Shown one piece after another: positions 59,304 through 64,000 of a DNA stretch of 64,000 nucleotides (position 1 is its first letter; every line of letters starts with the position of its first letter). The stretch covers positions 1 to 64,000 of the forward strand of contig DIXF01000010.1 of assembly GCA_002448235.1 (NCBI GenBank). Reading direction: 5' to 3'. The translations under genes were made by a program, and so were the position numbers. The notes under the pieces were generated by a model. That model worked only from the letters and a program-made list of their open reading frames with translations, was not told the origin of the DNA and searched no databases. The stretch comes from Syntrophaceae bacterium UBA6087. GTDB taxonomy: Bacteria; Desulfobacterota; Desulfomonilia; UBA1062.

Positions 59304-59323
59304 GCCCCTACTATGTACGGAGC
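59304..59323 (-). promoter_or_regulatory. Candidate S6:S18-binding hairpin in the rpsF leader
   Basis: On the minus strand GCTCC-G-TAC (59323-59315) pairs with GTA-GGGGC (59311-59304) around a three-base loop, with the G of a CCG triplet bulged. Autoregulation of rpsF transcripts by S6:S18 through a CCG-containing stem is known in many bacteria; the match here is short and needs comparison. Confidence 0.4.
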
Positions 59324-59338
59324 AAGGAGCGAAGTTTC

Positions 59339-59365
59339 ATTATACCAAAGAGGGCACTCATGCAA
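59339..59365 (-). promoter_or_regulatory. Extended -10 promoter of the rpsF-dnaB cluster
   Basis: On the minus strand a perfect TATAAT (59344-59339) is preceded by TGG, giving an extended -10; TTGCAT (59365-59360) is a possible -35 with a short 15-bp spacer. Confidence 0.6.
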
Positions 59366-59453
59366 GTATAAAATATCCGATGGTTTTGGATGGCAGCAAA
59401 CCGGCGTACCGAGAGATTGATATGAACTATCCGTGCTTCGCTCACCCGGAAAG

Positions 59454-59726
59454 TCAACGACGGATCATGAAACCCCGGACATCGGGTCCGGGTGGAGTTT
59501 CTTCTGTCTCTATCCGGTCAACCCTTGCTCCGGGCGGCCCCTGCTTACACCAGTGGAGGAACAGGTCGACAACTTCGTCCGGGCCTTGAGCATACGCCTC
59601 GACCGAGCCGTCTGCGGCATTCCTCACCCATCCCGAGATTCCGTACTGGTCGGCACGCTCCTTTGTGCTCGCCCGAAACCAGACGCCCTGAACTATTCCG
59701 TATATCTTCAGTCGGTACGCTTTCAT
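59454..59726 (-). CDS. acyP: Acylphosphatase
   Basis: 90 aa, family length. It hydrolyses acyl phosphates such as carbamoyl phosphate. The phosphate-binding loop and catalytic Arg are in YGIVQGVWFRASTKERAD (Trp replaces the usual Gly of VQGVGFR), and the catalytic Asn is in GWVRNAADGSVEAYAQG. It follows ligA by five bases on the same strand and is probably translated from the same mRNA. Confidence 0.93.
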   Translation of the reverse strand: MKAYRLKIYGIVQGVWFRASTKERADQYGISGWVRNAADGSVEAYAQGPDEVVDLFLHWCKQGPPGARVDRIETEETPPGPDVRGFMIRR

Positions 59727-59731
59727 AAAGG

Positions 59732-61759
59732 CTACCTCTCTTCGATTAGCTCCAGAAACTTCTCTTCCGTGAGTATGGGTACCCCGAGAGACGATGCCTT
59801 GTCTACCTTGGATCCCGGATCAGCCCCTGCCACGAGATAGTCGAGACTCGAACTTACAGATCCCACGGCCTCCCCGCCCTTATCTTCGACACGGGCCTTC
59901 GCATCCGAGCGGGTCATGGACTTCAGCGTGCCGGTGAAACAGAACTTCTTCCCCTTCAAAGGGGCTTCGCCAAGGTCTTTTTTTTGCGGAGCCGAAAGCT
60001 CGAAACCGGCTTGAATAAGGTTGTCGATGACCTCTCGGTTGGCGTCGTTTGCAAAGAATCCGGATATAGATCCGGCCATCTCCTTCCCGATGCCTTTTAT
60101 GGACTGTAACTCTTCCGGGGTAGCCTTGGCGATACGGTCGAGCGACCCGAAATATGCGGCCAGATCCCGTGCAGCCACCTCCCCAACATGGGGAATGCCG
60201 AGGCCGTAGAGGAACCTGGCCAGGGTGGTCTTTTTGCTTTCCTGTATCGCTTTCAGGAGGTTCGCTGACGACAGCTCGCCGAACCCTTCCAGTTTCAAGA
60301 GATCTTCCCGGGTAAGGGTGTAAAGATCCGATGCATTGTGGACAAGACGGCTCTCGATCATCTTATCTATAATCCTCCTTCCGAGTCCGTCAATGGAGAG
60401 CGCATCCTTGGATGCAAAATGAAAACTCTGCTCTCTGACGATGGCAGGACACGATATATTCACACACCGGTACATGATCCCTTTTTGACCGTCTTCGTCA
60501 CCCGCATCCCTGATGACAGGAGTTCCGCAGACCGGGCAGGCTTCGGGCATGACGAATTCTTTCTCATCGCCCGTTCTCTTGGAGATGACAGGGGCGACGA
60601 TCTCGGGGATCACATCACCTGCCCTCTGTACGACTACCACATCGCCCTCCCTGACATCCTTTCTCCTGACCTCGTCTGCATTGTGCAGCGTAGCCCGGGA
60701 GACCGTAACACCTCCTACCTGCACGGGGTCGAGAAAGGCAACCGGGGTGAGCACGCCTGTCCTGCCCACCTGGACTCCTATCTTTTTCAAGGCAGTGGTT
60801 GCCTGATTCGGAGGGAATTTGTACGCCAGCGCCCATCGGGGAGAGCGCGCCTTTGTGCCCAGGAAGCTCTGGTCTCCGATTGCATCGACCTTGATGACGA
60901 TGCCGTCTATCTCGAAAGGAAACTCTTCCCTCTTCTCCTGAACATCCAGGGCAAAGGTCAGTACATCATTAATAGAAGGGTATTTGTGAATATTCTTGCT
61001 CATCCTGAAACCGAATTCCTTGAGCGCAGAAAGGATGCCGTACTGTGAATTCACCCCTAGGGCGTCAGAGTCGGAGACGCCATAGGCAAAAAACATCAGG
61101 GGCCTCATTGCGGTAATCTTTGAATCAAGCTGTCTCAAGGAACCCGCGGCAGCGTTTCTGGGATTGGCGAAGAGCGGCTCCCCGCGCTTGGCTCTTCTCC
61201 TGTTCAGCTCCTGAAAATCGGATTTATTGAGGATGATTTCTCCGCGCACCTCGAGCAGTCGCGGCGGATTTTCACCGATGAGCCTCAACGGAATACTCTT
61301 CACCGTCCTCAGGTTCGGAGTCACATCTTCTCCGGTATACCCGTCTCCCCGGGTCCCTCCCCTGACAAAAACCCCGTCCTCATAGACGAGTTCGACGGCC
61401 AGGCCGTCGAACTTCGGCTCGCAGCAATAAGATATGGATGTTTTATCCAGTAGTTTTACCACCCGCTGGTGAAACGCATCGAGCTCTTCAGGCGTGGTTG
61501 CGTTGTCTATACTCAGCATCGGTATCCGGTGCACCATGGGAGGGAAAGCGCTGAGCGGCGCCGCCCCGACCCTCTGAGTCGGCGAGTCCGGGGTTATCAG
61601 GTGAGGATTGTCTTCCTCAAGCCGTGTAAGCTCTCTCATGAGCCGGTCGTATTCACCGTCGGATATTTCAGGCGCATCGAGAACATAGTACCGGTAGTTA
61701 TGATATTCGATCGATTTTCGCAGATCGTCGATGCGTTTCGTTATTGTATCATTCGACAT
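59732..61759 (-). CDS. ligA: NAD-dependent DNA ligase LigA
   Basis: 675 aa from ATG 61759 (GGGGG six to ten bases upstream). Domains: Ia NAD-binding (EYHNYRYYVLDAPEISDGEYD), adenylation with the active-site Lys 116 in CEPKFDGLAVELVYEDG, OB-fold, a zinc finger (CPVCGTPV ... CVNISCP), a helix-hairpin-helix region (about 440-580) and a C-terminal BRCT (KFCFTGTLKSMTRSDAKARV). It seals nicks using NAD. acyP follows by five bases. It is divergent from hfq. Confidence 0.97.
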   Translation of the reverse strand: MSNDTITKRIDDLRKSIEYHNYRYYVLDAPEISDGEYDRLMRELTRLEEDNPHLITPDSPTQRVGAAPLSAFPPMVHRIPMLSIDNATTPEELDAFHQRVVKLLDKTSISYCCEPKFDGLAVELVYEDGVFVRGGTRGDGYTGEDVTPNLRTVKSIPLRLIGENPPRLLEVRGEIILNKSDFQELNRRRAKRGEPLFANPRNAAAGSLRQLDSKITAMRPLMFFAYGVSDSDALGVNSQYGILSALKEFGFRMSKNIHKYPSINDVLTFALDVQEKREEFPFEIDGIVIKVDAIGDQSFLGTKARSPRWALAYKFPPNQATTALKKIGVQVGRTGVLTPVAFLDPVQVGGVTVSRATLHNADEVRRKDVREGDVVVVQRAGDVIPEIVAPVISKRTGDEKEFVMPEACPVCGTPVIRDAGDEDGQKGIMYRCVNISCPAIVREQSFHFASKDALSIDGLGRRIIDKMIESRLVHNASDLYTLTREDLLKLEGFGELSSANLLKAIQESKKTTLARFLYGLGIPHVGEVAARDLAAYFGSLDRIAKATPEELQSIKGIGKEMAGSISGFFANDANREVIDNLIQAGFELSAPQKKDLGEAPLKGKKFCFTGTLKSMTRSDAKARVEDKGGEAVGSVSSSLDYLVAGADPGSKVDKASSLGVPILTEEKFLELIEER

Positions 61760-61911
61760 TGGACCCCCAAGACTGAACAACTTGGTATGCACCTAGATTT
61801 TATTGATTTATCATAAAAAAGACTTGATCAAAAGAATAATATGATTAATACAATATATAGACAACTGTACGGCATAAAAAATACTGCACCGTGAACTATA
61901 AGGAGGTTGTA

Positions 61912-62148
61912 ATGGGTAAGGTTGTATTTAATGTTCAGGACCAATTCCTCAATCAAGCCAGAAAGGAAAAGGTACCTATTGTAGTGACCCTCATAGACAA
62001 CGAAAGAGTCCAGGGGTTTGTAAAGAGTTTTGACCCATTCTGCATACTCATTCAGACCGACAAACCTGTGCTCATCTACAAGCATGCAGTTGCGAGCATA
62101 GAGCCTTCCGAGACAAACTCCAAACTGAAGGATTTCCTCGCAGGATGA
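61912..62148 (+). CDS. hfq: RNA chaperone Hfq
   Basis: 78 aa from ATG 61912, six bases after AAGGAGG; an ATG seven codons upstream lacks such a site. Sm1 is VPIVVTLIDNERVQGFVKSFDPFCILI and Sm2 is PVLIYKHAVASIEP, with the KHA triplet (YKHAV) that binds U-rich 3' ends. The hexamer pairs small RNAs with targets. The short acidic tail is limited (SETNSKLKDFLAG). The stop overlaps the next gene's ATG (ATGA). miaA, its usual partner in Gammaproteobacteria, is elsewhere in this window. Confidence 0.97.
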   Translation: MGKVVFNVQDQFLNQARKEKVPIVVTLIDNERVQGFVKSFDPFCILIQTDKPVLIYKHAVASIEPSETNSKLKDFLAG

Positions 62149-63263
62149 GGCTCAACCACGACCAAAAGATAAAAACCTTCCTCATTTTCCTCGTCATTGC
62201 GCTGTTTGTTCCCGTTCTCTGCAGGGCGGAGGAATCTCTCACCGTATCCGGCATGGGAGTCATTGAGGACAACAATCTCGCCAAGGCCGAACAGCAGGCG
62301 CTGCAGGATGCATTTGCAAAGGCCGTTCTTCAGATCGCACTGAAACAGGTTCCGGACAGCTCCATACGGGATCTGGTACGGCTGCTCCCTGATTATACGG
62401 CCTCCCGGCGGTCGCAGGATATCGTCCAGTACCAGATTGTATCGAGGTCGCAACAGAACGGTGTGCTTCAGCTAAGCGTGGACGTAAAGCTCAATGACGA
62501 CTCGCTTCGGGAATGGATCAATGCCCGCGCCCTTTCGACGCCCTTGGGGCTGAGGCCGAAGATACTGCTTATGATAACATATCTCGAGCCCGGTAAGACG
62601 CGGGCATTTCAGTGGTGGGCCGGGAAAAGCAACACCACCTACTCGCCTTTTGAAGCGCAGTTCGCCGGAGAGCTCGGCCGCCTTGGAGAAAACGTCATAG
62701 ATGTCACCCAGGTCGCCGGAAGAGTTCAGCCGGGCACCCAAACCCCCCTGAGCATTGCCAGGTCCCTTGAGGCAGATATCCTCATAACCGGATCACTTAC
62801 CTATTCTCCCGTGCTCAATAAGATATACGAAAGTACTTTCAAGGGCACTGCGATCGATGTGGAAACCCAAACGACCCTTTCATCGTGGTCGGTTTCCCAT
62901 AAGAGCGATCTGGCTGTCCACACCATGAACTCCCTCATGATCGATGAAGTCATCAAGCAGGTTCGTTCCCCCATCAGTGCAAAGATTACAAGCCGGACCC
63001 GCCTGATAATTAAAAAAGATCTCTGTATCGAGGGAATAAGCGACTACGAAACCTATCAGTCGATGATCGATGCTCTGAAAGCAAGCGGCAGCGTTTCAAG
63101 CATAAGCGTAACGAGCATAAACGGCCACTCTCACTCCGTATGCCACGCAATGGAACTGACGGGCACCCTTTCGGACGCCATGGAAAACCTCAAGCGCAAG
63201 CAGATCGCCGAGGCCGATGTGATTGTGGAGAATGGTAAGGCGTACGTTCGAATTATCGAATAA
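62145..63263 (+). CDS. Secreted hypothetical protein
   Basis: 372 aa. A signal peptide is clear (FLIFLVIALFVPVLCRAEE). The start of the mature part, VSGMGVIEDNNLAKAEQQAL followed by DAFAKAVLQIAL, resembles LPP20/FlgT/DUF2066-type envelope proteins, in which this helix packs on a beta sheet; later segments (ADILITGSLTYSPVLN, AIDVETQTTLSSWSVSHK) fit a repeated alpha/beta fold of that kind. The function is unknown; a periplasmic or outer-membrane assembly role is possible. It overlaps hfq by four bases, so it is translationally coupled to a cytoplasmic RNA chaperone, without obvious reason. Confidence 0.7.
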   Translation: MRLNHDQKIKTFLIFLVIALFVPVLCRAEESLTVSGMGVIEDNNLAKAEQQALQDAFAKAVLQIALKQVPDSSIRDLVRLLPDYTASRRSQDIVQYQIVSRSQQNGVLQLSVDVKLNDDSLREWINARALSTPLGLRPKILLMITYLEPGKTRAFQWWAGKSNTTYSPFEAQFAGELGRLGENVIDVTQVAGRVQPGTQTPLSIARSLEADILITGSLTYSPVLNKIYESTFKGTAIDVETQTTLSSWSVSHKSDLAVHTMNSLMIDEVIKQVRSPISAKITSRTRLIIKKDLCIEGISDYETYQSMIDALKASGSVSSISVTSINGHSHSVCHAMELTGTLSDAMENLKRKQIAEADVIVENGKAYVRIIE

Positions 63264-63309
63264 TCCTCCCAAGCAGCTCTTCACGTGAAATTGAGAGTTG
63301 CCGGAGGTA

Positions 63310-63654
63310 TCATTCCAACTCCACCCAGATCCTTAATGCCAGAACGCTTTTATCGGGCAGTTCCTGTCCCAATATCCTCAGGGAAGTGCCTTTTTCCAAT
63401 TTTTTCAGATTAACGGGCTCTTTGCGGCCACTACTTACCTCGGTCACATACTTCTTCCCGTCTACGACCTTGTTAAGCAATACCACCTTCCTGCCCGAGA
63501 CTATCAAATAATCGTCATGCACCTTCAACAATGTCCCGTTAAATTTGATCAGCTTTGTGTCATTTGCACCTGAAGCCGTAACCGGCGATATGGAAGCCGC
63601 GAGAAAGAGAGTAGCAAGGGCAATTAACGTTAAGCGTAGCCTTGAGATCTTCAT
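63310..63654 (-). CDS. Small secreted hypothetical protein
   Basis: 114 aa from ATG 63654 (GGAGG six bases upstream). A signal peptide (ISRLRLTLIALATLFLAASI) is followed by about 90 residues that look like one OB-like or SH3-like barrel (KLIKFNGTLLKVHDDYLIVS, then KVVLLNKVVDGKKYVTEVSS). The family is not recognised. It starts 17 bases after the PilY1-like gene's stop on the same strand, so it may be part of a type IV pilus-linked unit. Confidence 0.65.
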   Translation of the reverse strand: MKISRLRLTLIALATLFLAASISPVTASGANDTKLIKFNGTLLKVHDDYLIVSGRKVVLLNKVVDGKKYVTEVSSGRKEPVNLKKLEKGTSLRILGQELPDKSVLALRIWVELE

Positions 63655-63670
63655 ACATCCTCCATATCCT

Positions 63671-64000
63671 TTATTGCTGCCGCCAGAAGTACTCGTTGAC
63701 CGTGGACTTGAACGGGACAGGAAAAGTCCGAGTTCCCACAACAAGTACAGGCCCGTTTTTCGTTACCGTAAGCTTCGGGGCAGTCGGAATCCCGCCGCCG
63801 AGAGATTTTCGTCTATCCCTCTCATCAAGTTTGACCACTTTTTTGCCTTGAGCATTGACTTCATCGTTTCCCTCGAAGAAATTGAACTCTTCGATTGCTT
63901 CACCGGTGAGGTAGTTAACCGCGTAAAGGAACCCCTCTCCGATTCCCGAAACAGCGCACATATCACTGTCGGAGCTCACGGTTGGAACAAAGGTGGTGAA
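63671..64000 (-). CDS. PilY1-like protein, C-terminal part (truncated by window end)
   Basis: The last 109 residues of a longer protein whose start lies beyond 64000. They read FTTFVPTVSSD, then CAVSGIGEGFLYAVNYLTGE and a final beta-rich region (GIPTAPKLTVTKNGPVLVVG, then FPVPFKSTVNEYFWRQ). The 'TF-P ... C ... G-LYAVNYLTG' pattern is that of the C-terminal beta-propeller of PilY1, the type IV pilus tip adhesin that binds calcium and controls pilus extension and retraction. Only this part is visible, so the rest of the protein and the calcium site cannot be checked. Confidence 0.6.
   Translation of the reverse strand, partial: FTTFVPTVSSDSDMCAVSGIGEGFLYAVNYLTGEAIEEFNFFEGNDEVNAQGKKVVKLDERDRRKSLGGGIPTAPKLTVTKNGPVLVVGTRTFPVPFKSTVNEYFWRQQ

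Overview
This is about 64 kb of GC-rich bacterial chromosome, densely packed with genes on both strands. It looks deltaproteobacterial (Desulfobacterota-like), probably from an anaerobe with a double membrane. Evidence for the envelope: lptF/lptG, OmpA-type and TonB-dependent outer-membrane proteins, lipoproteins and a PilY1-like fragment. Evidence for the metabolism: pyruvate phosphate dikinase, an ADP-forming acyl-CoA synthetase and a hemerythrin-domain protein. The lineage is inferred from gene types and gene order; no rRNA is present to confirm it.

Layout. 1-4.4 kb: OmpA-like lipoprotein, lptF-lptG and an FAD dehydrogenase. 4.5-8.6 kb: ppdK-tmk and a small outer-membrane barrel. 8.7-12.9 kb: hemerythrin, a spermidine-synthase-like methyltransferase, moaC, an FmdB zinc ribbon, an HExxH protein, and a DAHP synthase (aroF) preceded by a transcription attenuator with an aromatic-rich leader peptide. 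12.8-17.3 kb: SleB-like hydrolase, cobalamin riboswitch with a btuB-like receptor, and a lone thiolase-fold gene. 17.5-23.9 kb: one co-directional run, aroC-aroKB(fused)-TPR-aroQ-pepQ-efp-accB-lplA-like. 23.8-30.6 kb: VTT membrane protein, ADP-forming acyl-CoA synthetase, an internally duplicated CQLG protein, bioY, a metallo-hydrolase and a soluble PAS-PAS-GAF histidine kinase. 30.7-35.6 kb: tRNA-Val(CAC), a gene remnant and two convergent surface lipoproteins (an eight-repeat propeller-like protein and a beta-helix protein), followed by small hypothetical genes; this is the most accessory-looking part. 35.7-42.7 kb: mscS, csbD and the minus-strand run mutL-miaA-ttcA-sua5-rng. 42.7-43.6 kb: a gene-poor stretch. 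43.6-54.8 kb: a minus-strand run from dedA through rlmD, nadK, recN, a short N-acetylglutamate synthase, pmbA, an M23 peptidase and secA to argJ. 55.1-61.8 kb: an unusual RpoH-like sigma factor facing the rpsF-rpsR-DUF2232-rplI-dnaB cluster, then acylphosphatase and ligA. 61.9-64 kb: hfq with an overlapping secreted protein, then a small secreted protein and a truncated PilY1-like gene.

How the genes fit together. Aromatic amino acid synthesis is well represented (aroF, aroB/aroK, aroQ, aroC). Its entry enzyme seems to be controlled both by allostery (N-terminal ferredoxin-like domain) and by ribosome-mediated attenuation through a peptide whose residues 8-18 are nine aromatic residues out of eleven. 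Cobalamin uptake is under riboswitch control. Arginine synthesis is represented by argJ and a short N-acetylglutamate synthase whose start codon lies in a long hairpin. Other points worth a second look are an RpoH-like sigma factor without room for region 3, an lptG without a canonical start codon where one is expected, a probable leaderless lptF promoter, and a thiolase-fold protein with serine at the nucleophile position.
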